Shown piece by piece: positions 41,921-50,746 of a DNA stretch of 64,000 bases. Both the position numbers and the translations under genes were made by a program. The DNA comes from SB25 sp029560875. GTDB lineage: Bacteria; Bacteroidota; Bacteroidia; Bacteroidales; Tenuifilaceae. Location: positions 56,957 through 120,956 of the forward strand of contig DAOOPM010000009.1 of assembly GCA_035388225.1 (NCBI GenBank). Direction: 5' to 3'. Below the pieces are notes generated by a model. That model did not search any database and was not told where the DNA came from. It saw only the letters and a list, made by a program, of their open reading frames with translations. Numbering within the stretch: the stretch's first letter is position 1; each line of letters starts with the position of its first letter.

Positions 41921-41941
41921 ACAAAACAGTCGAACGGTCTA
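41921..41941 (+). promoter_or_regulatory. Possible TetR operator, downstream copy
   Basis: The sequence acaaaacagtcgaacggtct plus a is the second copy of the repeat at 41860, 61 bases away. It covers the expected transcript start, a good place for repression. Confidence 0.4.
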
Positions 41942-41952
41942 AAACTTTATTT

Positions 41953-42555
41953 ATGAATCAAGATATAAGCAGGGATAATCGTGACGAAATGCGCGATATT
42001 ATTGTAAAATCGGCCACCCAGGTTTTTACTCGATTTGGATTTAAAAAAACATCCATGGATGATATTGCCCGTAGTATTAGAATGGGCAAAAGCTCCATAT
42101 ACTATTACTTCAAAAGCAAAGAGGAGATTTTTCAGGCAGTGGTAGATAGTGAAGCAGATTTACTACGCATTAAGGTTAATAAAATTCTTGAGGGTTCCGA
42201 TGACTCCATGAGTAAACTTCGTGCCTATGTTAAGCTCCGTATGGATTTAATTAAGCAGTTATCTAACTATATGGAAATTCTAAAGAACGACGATTTAATG
42301 AACCTTGCCCTTACCGAAAAAATTCGAAAAAAATATGACGACGAAGAGGTTACCATTATTCGTAGAATTCTGGAAGAGGGGAACGATAAGGGTGTTTTCA
42401 AGGTAAAGGATTTGAATTTGTCGTCCCTAGCCATTGTAACAGCAATGAAAGGGTTGGAGGTTCCTTTGGTAACTTCCTCTATGGGTGTGGAGAGCCTTAA
42501 TATGATTATCGACGATATGCTCGATATTCTTTTTTTTGGAATTGTAAAACGATAA
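41953..42555 (+). CDS. TetR/AcrR family transcriptional regulator
   Basis: A 200-residue TetR-family repressor. The N-terminal DNA-binding helices read DIIVKSATQVFTRFGFKKTS, MDDIARSIRMGKSSIYYYFK (helix-turn-helix with the GxSSxYYYFxSK signature) and then KEEIFQAVVD. The C-terminal ligand domain is not conserved. It lies 12 bases upstream of tolC in the same direction and so probably controls itself and the efflux operon. The ATG at 41953 starts the conserved part; an upstream frame extension to 41881 would run through the promoter and is rejected. Confidence 0.92.
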   Translation: MNQDISRDNRDEMRDIIVKSATQVFTRFGFKKTSMDDIARSIRMGKSSIYYYFKSKEEIFQAVVDSEADLLRIKVNKILEGSDDSMSKLRAYVKLRMDLIKQLSNYMEILKNDDLMNLALTEKIRKKYDDEEVTIIRRILEEGNDKGVFKVKDLNLSSLAIVTAMKGLEVPLVTSSMGVESLNMIIDDMLDILFFGIVKR

Positions 42556-42567
42556 AATATTCAATAT

Positions 42568-44028
42568 ATGAGATTTGGAAAGTTTATTCTCGTCTTGTTG
42601 CTTCTTTTTGTTTGGAAAGGGGCAATGCCACAGCAATTATTAACCTTGGAGCAGTGTAGGGGAATGGCCTTGGAGCATAACCATAAGGTTATTATTGCCG
42701 ATGAACATGTTAAAGCGGCCGAATCGTTAAAGAAATCAGCCAAGACGCAGTTCATGCCAAGTATTAGTGCAAATGGAATGTATATGCGTACCAACAAAAA
42801 GTTTAGTCTTTTGGAGAACGATTTGCTTTTGCCTGTTATTCCCTACTCTGCAATTGACCCTAACACTGGCACTTTTAATGCAAACCTTGACCCCGCAAAC
42901 ACATTTGTTATTAATCCTGGCACAGGACAACCTGTTACCGATTCCAATGGTAATCCAATTTTTCAGAATTATACATGGATTCCTAAGGAAAAGGCTGAAT
43001 TTGGTCATAAAAACATTTACACTGCAGGTATCAGCTTAACTCAACCAATTTTTACTGGAGGTAAAATTAAGGAGACCTACAACATTGCAAAGTATGGTGA
43101 AAACCTTGCTAAGGCTAGCCAAGATGCGGAGAAAACAGATGTTCTTTTTAAAACCGAGGAGGCCTACTGGCGTGTGGTTGCTGTTGCCGAGAAGGTTAAG
43201 TTGGTGAATTCTTATATTAAACTACTTGAAAATTTAAGTGCCGACCTTGAGAACTACTATGCCGAGGGAATGATAATTAAGAACGATTTGCTTAAGGTAA
43301 AGGTAAAAATGAACGAGGCGCAGTTAAATTTAGTGAAGGCAAATAACGGATTGTCGCTAGCAAAAATGGCTCTATGCCAGCAGGTTGGCTTACCATTAAC
43401 ACAGGATGTTGTTCTTGCCGATTCCCTCTCCACAATGCTTGAGCCTGTTGCCGAACAAAGTTTTACCGATACCGCTATCAATAAACGTCCAGAGATTGAA
43501 GCCCTATACCAATCTATAAACATTGCTAAGTCGGGTGTTAATATTATGAAATCGCGCTATATGCCTAACATTGGTTTAAGTGCGAATTACATGTTTATGA
43601 ATCCTAATCCTTACAATGGATTATCGCAGGAGTTTGGTGGCGATTGGAATGTGGGTGTAGCTATCAACATCCCTATTTTTCATTGGAATGACAGAGGGCA
43701 TACACTCAGGGCTGCACGAAGCGAACAGCGGGTTGCTGAACTAAAAATGGAGGAGGCCAAGGAGCTAATAGCACTTCAGGTTCAGCAGGCTGTTTACACA
43801 CTAAATGAGTCGGTTAAAAAGATTGAGATGGCCGAGTTAAACCTTCAGCAGGCTGAAGAAAACTTAAAGGTTGTTACCGATGGATTTGAAACAGGCACGC
43901 AAAAAACATCGGATGTGTTGGAGGCTCAATCGATGTGGCAAAATGCTTATGCCGATTTAATTGACGCCCGCATGGAGTACCGTATGAATCTTGTTAACCT
44001 TAAGCGAGTAATGGGCAATTTAAAGTAA
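42568..44028 (+). CDS. TolC-family outer-membrane efflux protein
   Basis: A 486-residue outer-membrane channel subunit (OEP family). Signal peptide at about 1-21 (ending WKGAMPQ), then LTLEQCRGMALEHNHKV, the usual TolC start. Two long helical hairpin halves each contain a barrel insertion: the first with the Asn/Pro-rich loop about 75-130, the second with YMPNIGLSANYMFMNPNPYN. GISLTQPIFTGGKIKETYN and VAINIPIFHWNDRG are the conserved barrel-edge motifs. It works with the adaptor and RND pump genes that follow. Confidence 0.93.
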   Translation: MRFGKFILVLLLLFVWKGAMPQQLLTLEQCRGMALEHNHKVIIADEHVKAAESLKKSAKTQFMPSISANGMYMRTNKKFSLLENDLLLPVIPYSAIDPNTGTFNANLDPANTFVINPGTGQPVTDSNGNPIFQNYTWIPKEKAEFGHKNIYTAGISLTQPIFTGGKIKETYNIAKYGENLAKASQDAEKTDVLFKTEEAYWRVVAVAEKVKLVNSYIKLLENLSADLENYYAEGMIIKNDLLKVKVKMNEAQLNLVKANNGLSLAKMALCQQVGLPLTQDVVLADSLSTMLEPVAEQSFTDTAINKRPEIEALYQSINIAKSGVNIMKSRYMPNIGLSANYMFMNPNPYNGLSQEFGGDWNVGVAINIPIFHWNDRGHTLRAARSEQRVAELKMEEAKELIALQVQQAVYTLNESVKKIEMAELNLQQAEENLKVVTDGFETGTQKTSDVLEAQSMWQNAYADLIDARMEYRMNLVNLKRVMGNLK

Positions 44029-44037
44029 CCCTAGGGC

Positions 44038-44065
44038 ATATTAAGCATGGCGAAATGCTTAATAT
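44038..44065. other. Hairpin in the tolC-adaptor gap
   Basis: Perfect 11-base arms atattaagcat / atgcttaatat with loop ggcgaa, and no T-run. It is too AT-rich and lacks the tail of a terminator; it may be an mRNA processing or stability element within the efflux operon. Confidence 0.5.
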
Positions 44066-44118
44066 CAAATAGAATAATCGATTTGTATTAAATAAGATCA
44101 ACAGAAAAATATCAAAAT

Positions 44119-45168
44119 ATGAAGTCAATATTAAAACTTATACCAGCAGTAGCCACATTATTTTTTTTGGGCTGTAATTCGGTCAACGATGAACAAGTAA
44201 AAGTGGAGGCCAATATTCCTTTGGTTTCAACTGTTAAGGTGCAGGAAAAGTCATTTAATCCCAAGTTGTTGTTTGCTGGGACTGTTTATGCTAACAAAGA
44301 GGCAAACCTTGGGGCAACTTTGCCCGGTAGGGTTGAGAAGATATTTTTTGAGGAGGGGCAAAGCGTTCGTAAAGGCGATTTGATTGTGGAGTTATCCGAC
44401 GAGATGCTTACTCAGGCCACTATTGAGTACGAAACTATTAAGAAGGACTTTGAGCGCGTGTCGCGACTTAGGGAAAAGGGTAGCATCAGCGAAATGGAAT
44501 ACGACCACGTAAAGGCAAAGTTTGAAGCATCGAAGGCAAAGGTTGAAATGGTTCGCAAGAACACTCAGGTTTATGCTCCTTTCAGCGGCGTTATTGTTGA
44601 ACGGATGATGGAGGAGGGCGAGGTTTACTTTATCAATCCAGGGTTAGAGCCCGGTTATTCTATGCGCTCAGGAATTGTTCGCCTTATGCAGTTAGACCCT
44701 GTTAAGGTTAAGTTCGATGTAAATGAGAAGGATTTACAGTATGTAAAAAAGGGTCTTGTTGCCGAAATTTCCATGGATGGTATTGCTGGCAAAACCTATA
44801 CAGGTAAAGTGGTAAACATAAAGCCAATGTTATCCACCACAACTCGTTCAACCACTGTTGAAATTCAGCTAAGCAATACAGGGTTGGAAATTAAGCCTGG
44901 TATGTTTGCCAATGTGGTTGTAAATCTTCCAGAGATTAAGGCTCCAGTTATTCCTTTAAAAACTATTTACAGACAGCCTGGGACATCGGAGGATTATGTT
45001 TACATGGTAAAGGATGAAGTTGTGAGTAGAGTTAGGATTAAGCAGCTCGAAACGCTTGGCGATTTTGTAGCGGTTAGCGGAATTGATGCTGGGGTTGATA
45101 TTGTTCTTGAGGGCAAAAACCGTGTTAACAATGGCCTAAAGGTTAAGGTAAGCAATAGTAACTATTAG
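44119..45168 (+). CDS. RND periplasmic adaptor lipoprotein (HlyD/MFP family)
   Basis: A 349-residue membrane-fusion protein. The lipobox LFFLGC at about 14-19 predicts a lipoprotein anchored in the inner membrane. Order: beta-barrel start, lipoyl half ANLGATLPGRVEKIFFEEGQ with SVRKGDLIVELSDEML, a short helical hairpin (about 95-145), lipoyl half YAPFSGVIVERMMEEGEV, barrel (LDPVKVKFDVNEKDLQYV; GKVVNIKPMLSTTTRSTTVE) and membrane-proximal domain. It connects the RND pump to the TolC-like channel. Confidence 0.92.
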   Translation: MKSILKLIPAVATLFFLGCNSVNDEQVKVEANIPLVSTVKVQEKSFNPKLLFAGTVYANKEANLGATLPGRVEKIFFEEGQSVRKGDLIVELSDEMLTQATIEYETIKKDFERVSRLREKGSISEMEYDHVKAKFEASKAKVEMVRKNTQVYAPFSGVIVERMMEEGEVYFINPGLEPGYSMRSGIVRLMQLDPVKVKFDVNEKDLQYVKKGLVAEISMDGIAGKTYTGKVVNIKPMLSTTTRSTTVEIQLSNTGLEIKPGMFANVVVNLPEIKAPVIPLKTIYRQPGTSEDYVYMVKDEVVSRVRIKQLETLGDFVAVSGIDAGVDIVLEGKNRVNNGLKVKVSNSNY

Positions 45169-45192
45169 TAAATTGATAATAAGGATAATATC

Positions 45193-48100
45193 ATGAAACT
45201 TCCAGAAGTAGCAGTTAAAAGGCCTGTAGCCATTGCAATGATGTTTTTTGCAATACTACTGTTTGGCTTAGTTTCGCTGGTTAAACTTCCGCTCGATATA
45301 ATGCCAGAGCTGGAATTGCCAACGCTAACAGTTATTACAGTTTACCCTGGCGCTGGTGCCGACGAGGTGGAGCAGCAGGTTTCCAAGGAGCTTGAGCGAA
45401 TACTTTCGGGTACAGAGCACTTGAAGGAGATTAGCTCCCAGTCGAAGGAAAACGTATCGTTTGTTCAACTACAGTTCGATTGGGGTACCGATATTACTTC
45501 GGCAGCAAACAACGCTCGCGATCTTATCGAATTGGTTAAAAACAAACTTCCGCGCGATGCACATAGCCCTATAATTTTCAAAGTGAACAGTTCATTAATG
45601 CCAGTTTTGGTGTATGGCGTTACTGCACAGGAGAGCTATAGCGGATTAAACAAAATCCTCGACGATGAGATTGTTAGCAAACTCCGGAAAGTTCCCGGAG
45701 TGGGTTCTGTACTTGTGATCGGAAGGCCTGAGCGAGAAATAAAAATCAACATTAACCCCGCACATCTCAATGCCTATGGGCTTTCGGTAAACCAAATAGC
45801 CACCATTTTAAAAGCGCAGAATATTTCAATTCCCGGAGGAAGCGTTAAGGTTGGTACAAATGACTTTTCCGTTCGTGTGCCTGGCGATATTGAAAGTATT
45901 GATGAACTTCGTAATTTAAACCTTGTCAGCTTTAATGGTCGAATTATCAGGCTTAAGGATGTGGCCGATGTAGTTGATGAGTACAAGGAGCGCGATGAAT
46001 ATTCACGAACAACCAGCGGTCAGGGGTTAACTTTGATGATTCAGAAGCAGAGTGGCGAAAATACCCTGAATGTTGTGAATGGAATAAGAGCTAAAGTTGC
46101 CGAAATTGAGAAAACACTACCTGTCGATGTTAAGCTTAACGAGGTAATGAAGAGCGATGAGTTAATATCCGAATCTATCAAAAACCTTTCGGAATCGCTT
46201 TGGTACGCGTTAATTTTTGTAGTAATTGTAGTGTTGGCGTTTTTGCGTAGTTGGAAGCAAAGTTTAATTGTATTCATAACCATTCCTTTCTCGCTTATTG
46301 TAGCATTTATTGTGATGTTTGCCTCAGGTTGGACTATCAATATCTTCAGTTTAATGTCGCTTATTGTGGCATCGGGAATGGTGGTTGATAATGCCATTGT
46401 GGTGCTCGAAAATATCACCCAGCACATTGAAAAAGGCGCAAGGCCAAAGCAAGCATCAATATTCGGAAGTAGCGAGATGGGCATGGCTATTTCAGCATCA
46501 ACCCTCACAACAATTGTGGTTTTCCTTCCGATGATTTTTATGGGAGGTATTGTGGGGATTATGTTTAAGCAGCTTGCCATTCTTACATCGGTAACGCTTA
46601 TAGCATCATTATTTGCTGCGTTAACGCTTACTCCTATGGCCGCGTCGAAACTGCTTAAAGGTCTTAAGCGAGGAGAGGAGAGAAAGCATGGAAAGTTATA
46701 TAAACTCAGCGAAAAAATGTTTACCTCATTGGAATCTGGCTACAAGAAAGTTCTTGCATGGGCTGTTTACCACAAAACAATTACTTTGATTATTGTTGCC
46801 GTTATTATGGCTGTAAGTTTATGGGTTGGCAAAGGATTGGGAACCGACTACATACCTGAGTTCGATGCTGGCGATGTGGTAGCGGTAATTGAAACTGAGG
46901 TTGGCACATCAGCCGCAAAAACTGATAGTGTAGCACAGCTTGTAATGAAAATTTTTGAAGCGGAGATTCCCGAAATGGTTCCTGGCTCCCTATTCTCTAC
47001 AGCAGGGCAAACCGAGGACGGCATATTATCATCAGTTGGATTTAGCGAAGGTAAGAATATTGCCACAATTATGTGTCACCTTACAAAGCCCAACCTTCGC
47101 AACGATAATGCCCGCGAAATAGCAAACCGGTTGCGTTCTAGGATTGCTAAAATTCCCGAGATTCAAAACTTCCGGTTGTTAGGTGGTAGCATTATTTCGT
47201 CGGCAATTACTGGCAATAAAAAACCTATTGAGGTAGAAATATCGGGCAATAACTTTGCCTCAATAAACGAAACTGCCGAGATGCTAACTGTCAAAATGCG
47301 CGAATCGGCTCTTTTGTCCGATGTGATCAATAATGTTGATAATGGTAAGTTGGAGATTCAAGTAAAGGTTGATAAAAAGAAAGCATCGGCAATGGGACTT
47401 AACTCTGCAATGATTGGCCTTCAGGTTCGCCAGAGTATTTATGGTGCTGAAGCTGGGGAGTTCAAGGAGCAAGGCGACGAGTACGATATTATGATACGCT
47501 ATGCACCCGAAAGCCGAAACGATATCAACCAAATTAAAAACATACAACTTAAAAATTTACTGAATCAACAAATCCCGCTTTATGCTGTAGCCGATATCGA
47601 AATGGGTACAAGTCCGTTGCAAATTAACCGCAAGGACCAGCAGCGTGTAGTTAAGGTAATGTCGGAGCTAAACAGGGTATCGCTTGGCGAAGGTCAAAAG
47701 GAGGTTAAGCGCATTATCAAGGATTTAGATATTCCTACCGATGTTAATTTAAAGGTAGCCGGTCAAACCAGTGAGCAGGGCGAGTCGTTTGGCGATTTAT
47801 ACCTCATACTTATTCTTGGTGTGCTAATGGTTTACATGGTTATGGCTGCTCAGTTTGAGAGTTTTCGCGATCCCTTTATCATTATGTTTGCCATTCCTGT
47901 AACCTTTGTTGGCGTAGTTTGGGCATTCAAGATTACTGGTTTAACACTAAGTATCACAACGTTTGTGGGCATTATTATGCTTATGGGTATTGTGGTTAAT
48001 AATGGTATTGTACTGGTGGACTACACAAATTTGCTCCGTGAACGTGGATATAAACTCTACGATGCAATTCAGGAGGCTGGTCGTAGCCGGTTACGCCCTG

Positions 48101-48297
48101 TGCTTATGACAACTCTTACCACAATTCTGGGTATGGTTCCTATGGCTACAAGCAGCGGAATGGGACGCGAGGCCTACTCACCTCTTGGAATAACAATGAT
48201 TGGGGGACTTTTGGTATCAACACTAATTACTTTGCTGTTGGTTCCTACAATCTATGCAATATTCCACGATAAGGAGCGCAAGGCAGAAAATAAATAA
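45193..48297 (+). CDS. RND efflux pump, AcrB/HAE family
   Basis: A 1034-residue proton-driven inner-membrane transporter. N-terminal VKRPVAIAMMFFAILLFGLV is followed by LPLDIMPELELPTLTVITVYPGA-type family sequence and porter domain. Helix 4 reads SLIVASGMVVDNAIVVLENI, keeping one of the two AcrB aspartates (DN instead of DD). In helix 10, MGIVVNNGIVLVDYTN has Asn where AcrB has the relay lysine, as in a large subgroup of RND pumps. The protein ends in VPTIYAIF and a short charged tail. It is part of the TetR-TolC-adaptor operon; drugs, lipids or dyes are possible substrates. Confidence 0.93.
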   Translation: MKLPEVAVKRPVAIAMMFFAILLFGLVSLVKLPLDIMPELELPTLTVITVYPGAGADEVEQQVSKELERILSGTEHLKEISSQSKENVSFVQLQFDWGTDITSAANNARDLIELVKNKLPRDAHSPIIFKVNSSLMPVLVYGVTAQESYSGLNKILDDEIVSKLRKVPGVGSVLVIGRPEREIKININPAHLNAYGLSVNQIATILKAQNISIPGGSVKVGTNDFSVRVPGDIESIDELRNLNLVSFNGRIIRLKDVADVVDEYKERDEYSRTTSGQGLTLMIQKQSGENTLNVVNGIRAKVAEIEKTLPVDVKLNEVMKSDELISESIKNLSESLWYALIFVVIVVLAFLRSWKQSLIVFITIPFSLIVAFIVMFASGWTINIFSLMSLIVASGMVVDNAIVVLENITQHIEKGARPKQASIFGSSEMGMAISASTLTTIVVFLPMIFMGGIVGIMFKQLAILTSVTLIASLFAALTLTPMAASKLLKGLKRGEERKHGKLYKLSEKMFTSLESGYKKVLAWAVYHKTITLIIVAVIMAVSLWVGKGLGTDYIPEFDAGDVVAVIETEVGTSAAKTDSVAQLVMKIFEAEIPEMVPGSLFSTAGQTEDGILSSVGFSEGKNIATIMCHLTKPNLRNDNAREIANRLRSRIAKIPEIQNFRLLGGSIISSAITGNKKPIEVEISGNNFASINETAEMLTVKMRESALLSDVINNVDNGKLEIQVKVDKKKASAMGLNSAMIGLQVRQSIYGAEAGEFKEQGDEYDIMIRYAPESRNDINQIKNIQLKNLLNQQIPLYAVADIEMGTSPLQINRKDQQRVVKVMSELNRVSLGEGQKEVKRIIKDLDIPTDVNLKVAGQTSEQGESFGDLYLILILGVLMVYMVMAAQFESFRDPFIIMFAIPVTFVGVVWAFKITGLTLSITTFVGIIMLMGIVVNNGIVLVDYTNLLRERGYKLYDAIQEAGRSRLRPVLMTTLTTILGMVPMATSSGMGREAYSPLGITMIGGLLVSTLITLLLVPTIYAIFHDKERKAENK

Positions 48298-48304
48298 TTC
48301 ACGT

Positions 48305-48354
48305 ATAGGCATTAGGTTTGGGATTTACTATCCAACGACTAATGTCTATTTTTA
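48305..48354 (+). terminator. Weak hairpin after the RND gene
   Basis: Arms 48305-48315 and 48339-48349 (ataggcattag / ctaatgtctat, one mismatch) are followed by TTTTTATT. It may partly terminate the operon before the PII-like gene, reducing that gene's expression. Confidence 0.4.
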
Positions 48355-48377
48355 TTGATATATAAAACAGATTAGCT

Positions 48378-48683
48378 ATGAAGATGATATATTGCACCTG
48401 CAACGTTAGTGTTCTTGAGCCTTTACTAAAAATGCTCGATGAAGTTAACGTTCGCGATTTTCAGGTAGTAGACCAAATGACCGCCAAAAACAAAAAAGGC
48501 GACCATAGGTTTAACAATCCGGTTTGGCCAGGCTATAACTCAACTGTTTTTATCCAAATTACAGAGGATGACAAGGCTAAAATGGTAATGGCTAAAATCC
48601 GAGAGTTCAACCAGAATGCCTTTAACAATAACGAGTTGGTTACAGCCTGTATGTGGACTATTGAGGATTATTTTTTCGACTAA
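48378..48683 (+). CDS. PG0541-type transporter-associated PII-like protein
   Basis: A 101-residue protein of the family that follows RND operons in Bacteroidota (PG0541 type). The pattern MIYCTCNVSVLEPLLKMLDE, NVRDFQVVDQM, a central loop and STVFIQITEDDKAKMVMAKI fits the ferredoxin-like fold of PII and DUF3240 proteins. The loop contains FNNPVWPGYNS. PII-like proteins usually bind a small molecule or metal and regulate a membrane partner, so regulation of the pump is a fair inference, not shown. Confidence 0.75.
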   Translation: MKMIYCTCNVSVLEPLLKMLDEVNVRDFQVVDQMTAKNKKGDHRFNNPVWPGYNSTVFIQITEDDKAKMVMAKIREFNQNAFNNNELVTACMWTIEDYFFD

Positions 48684-48698
48684 TTCTATTTTCATAAC

Positions 48699-48736
48699 AA
48701 AACCCTTTCGGCTAATAAATACCTGAGGGGTTTTTT
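48699..48736. terminator. Terminator between PII-like and cupin genes
   Basis: Arms aaaaccct and aggggttttt around a 20-base loop, followed by TTTTTT. It ends the rightward efflux unit, and the A-run on the left arm could serve the convergent cupin gene. Confidence 0.7.
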
Positions 48737-48739
48737 ACA

Positions 48740-49102
48740 TTATTCATCCCGATGTACGGTGTTTGGTGCAAATGCTGGCAAACATACTGCAATGTATTCA
48801 GCACCTCCCTCGTATGGCGAACTATACTGTACCCATTCATTGGCTGGAACAAGTATGGCTTGTCCTTCCTTAATATCCATCTCCTCAGATTTAGTTTTCA
48901 CCCGAAGTGTTCCTTTGAGTACAACCGTGTACTCGTTAAATTCTGGTTTTTGGCCAGGCTCAACCCAACCAGCAGGGCTTTTCATTCTGGCAATGGATAC
49001 TTCCGATGTTTGGCTGTTTACTCTGCCAAAGTACTCCTCAATTAACTTGGGTTTGTTACCAGCAGCCTCAATAACAGTAGGTTTATCAATTTTTATTGCC
49101 AT
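48740..49102 (-). CDS. Cupin-domain protein
   Basis: A 120-residue single cupin. EPGQKPEFNEYTVVLKGTLRV occupies the first cupin motif, with Glu/Gln where canonical members have two histidines, and EGQAILVPANEWVQYSSP fills the second. The metal site is therefore incomplete, and the protein may bind a ligand without metal. Function unknown. The start overlaps the end of the CPBP protease gene by 17 bases, so the two are cotranscribed leftward. Confidence 0.82.
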   Translation of the reverse strand: MAIKIDKPTVIEAAGNKPKLIEEYFGRVNSQTSEVSIARMKSPAGWVEPGQKPEFNEYTVVLKGTLRVKTKSEEMDIKEGQAILVPANEWVQYSSPYEGGAEYIAVCLPAFAPNTVHRDE

Positions 49103-49991
49103 AGTTTAATCTTTTTGTTCTAAGTAAAATTAATAGAATGGTAGCAATAACAATTATTGCTGTAACAACAAGACTTCCTTCCAGTCCAAAACCACCACCA
49201 GTAATTAGTTCGTTGCCTTCAAAGTGGGTCTGCATAATGGTTTCGCCAGTTAGTTTGGTACCGCTAACCTGAACGCCGTAAATACTATTCATTGTAAAAT
49301 TCCATGCGCTATGGAATCCGCAGGCACCCCAAAGATTCTCATCGTAAAGAGCCAATACGGCAAGAAATAATCCAATTAAGAATAGGTTTACAACTGCTAC
49401 GGTATTCAGATTTGGGTTTGCTGCGTGTAACAGCGTAAAAATCAATGTTGATAATACAATCCCTAGCCAAGGCCAGTGCCTAATGGCAATGCTTTGCATA
49501 AACCAGCCGCGCATAAATATCTCCTCCGATGCACCCTGTATTAGGAAGAACCCTAGAACGCTGAAAAATGATAGCACAGAGTATATATTGAAATTGAAGG
49601 AGTAAACAATATTAGTTTTTGATGACGATGCAACTATTACAAATGATACCGACAATAATAGCAAGCCAATAATTACACCCTTGGTATAATCGCGGAGTTT
49701 TCGTCTCCCAAAAAATCCTAGCGATGCGAATGAACGTTTCTCCACGTACTTTGCGTATAGCCAAACAAAAACAATAAAAAACACAAACTGTAAAAGGTTG
49801 GCAATTAGATCTGGAAGTTCGTGACCCAATCCTTTAAATGTCATTATAAAAAAAGCAGAGGTAATTAATGTGGCAAAAAGAATCCCAAGTAAGGCAAGAA
49901 AGGTAATACCACCGTGAATTCTTTCCATATTCAACGACTTTGAGTAGAGTTTGTTTTCCTTACTGAATGGCCAAAGAATCGATTTTGTCAT
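49086..49991 (-). CDS. CPBP family intramembrane metalloprotease
   Basis: A 301-residue CAAX/bacteriocin-processing (CPBP, PF02517) membrane protein with about eight helices. Active-site motifs are EEIFMRGWF (EExxxR), TLIFTLLHAANPN (FxxxH) and CGFHSAWNFTMN (HxxxN/D), all in the expected order. Its targets are unknown; relatives process prenylated proteins, pheromones or act in bacteriocin self-immunity. It is divergently transcribed from ubiX with a 116-base gap. Confidence 0.88.
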   Translation of the reverse strand: MTKSILWPFSKENKLYSKSLNMERIHGGITFLALLGILFATLITSAFFIMTFKGLGHELPDLIANLLQFVFFIVFVWLYAKYVEKRSFASLGFFGRRKLRDYTKGVIIGLLLLSVSFVIVASSSKTNIVYSFNFNIYSVLSFFSVLGFFLIQGASEEIFMRGWFMQSIAIRHWPWLGIVLSTLIFTLLHAANPNLNTVAVVNLFLIGLFLAVLALYDENLWGACGFHSAWNFTMNSIYGVQVSGTKLTGETIMQTHFEGNELITGGGFGLEGSLVVTAIIVIATILLILLRTKRLNYGNKN

Positions 49992-50107
49992 TTTACTGAT
50001 ATTTTAAAGTACATTTGTGAATAGGACCAAAATATAGCAATAAAGTTACACTTAAGTATCAACATTGTAAAAGTATGGTTGTTATATTGATTTAAACTGC
50101 TGAGTTG

Positions 50108-50674
50108 ATGTCGAAAAAAGTAATAGTGGCCGTTACTGGCGCGAGTGGTTCAATTTATGCTCAAAAGTTGATTGAGCAAATGCTTGTGTATAGCGGTAAA
50201 TTCAAGGAAATAGCACTGATATTCTCCGAGAATGGGCATAAGGTATGGGAATATGAATTGGGCGATATTCCTTCATACCCAAAACCTGTAATGGTTTACG
50301 AAAATACGAATATGTTTTCGCCAGTGGCATCGGGCTCTGCCGCTTACGAAACTATGATTGTTGTGCCCTGTACTATGGGGACTCTTGGCCGTATTGCAAC
50401 TGGCGCAAGCCCCGACCTTATTTGCCGAGCAGCCGATGTTATGCTTAAGGAACGGCGCAAGCTGATACTTGTTCCTCGCGAGTTGCCCTACAGCCTAATC
50501 CATATTGAGAATATGCGAACCGTAACTCTTGCAGGGGGAATAGTCCTTCCTGCAAGCCCATCGTTCTATAGCCTTCCAAAAAATATCGATGAATTGGTGT
50601 TAACTGTGGTTAATCGAATTTTGGATGTTGCTGGGATTGAAACAAACCACTACAGGTGGGGAGATGCTCTGTGA
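50108..50674 (+). CDS. ubiX: Flavin prenyltransferase UbiX
   Basis: A 188-residue enzyme that attaches dimethylallyl phosphate to FMN, making the prenylated cofactor for UbiD decarboxylases. IVAVTGASGSIYAQKLIEQM starts the fold, VPCTMGTLGRIATGASPDLI and RAADVMLKERRKLILVPREL (arginine-rich phosphate-binding part) are diagnostic, and MRTVTLAGGIVLPASPSFYS closes the site. The ATG at 50108 is preferred to the TTG one codon earlier. No ubiD lies next to it. In Bacteroidota it presumably serves menaquinone or another decarboxylation. Confidence 0.94.
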   Translation: MSKKVIVAVTGASGSIYAQKLIEQMLVYSGKFKEIALIFSENGHKVWEYELGDIPSYPKPVMVYENTNMFSPVASGSAAYETMIVVPCTMGTLGRIATGASPDLICRAADVMLKERRKLILVPRELPYSLIHIENMRTVTLAGGIVLPASPSFYSLPKNIDELVLTVVNRILDVAGIETNHYRWGDAL

Positions 50675-50746
50675 ATATTGAACAAGGAATAATGAACGAT
50701 GATTTTCGAATTATTTTTACCAAATAACTTATTAAGCCAGTACCTC

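Noticed and set aside
46041..46580. Leftward open frame of 179 codons
   Set aside because: Antisense to the RND pump in a region of conserved pump motifs; a composition shadow.
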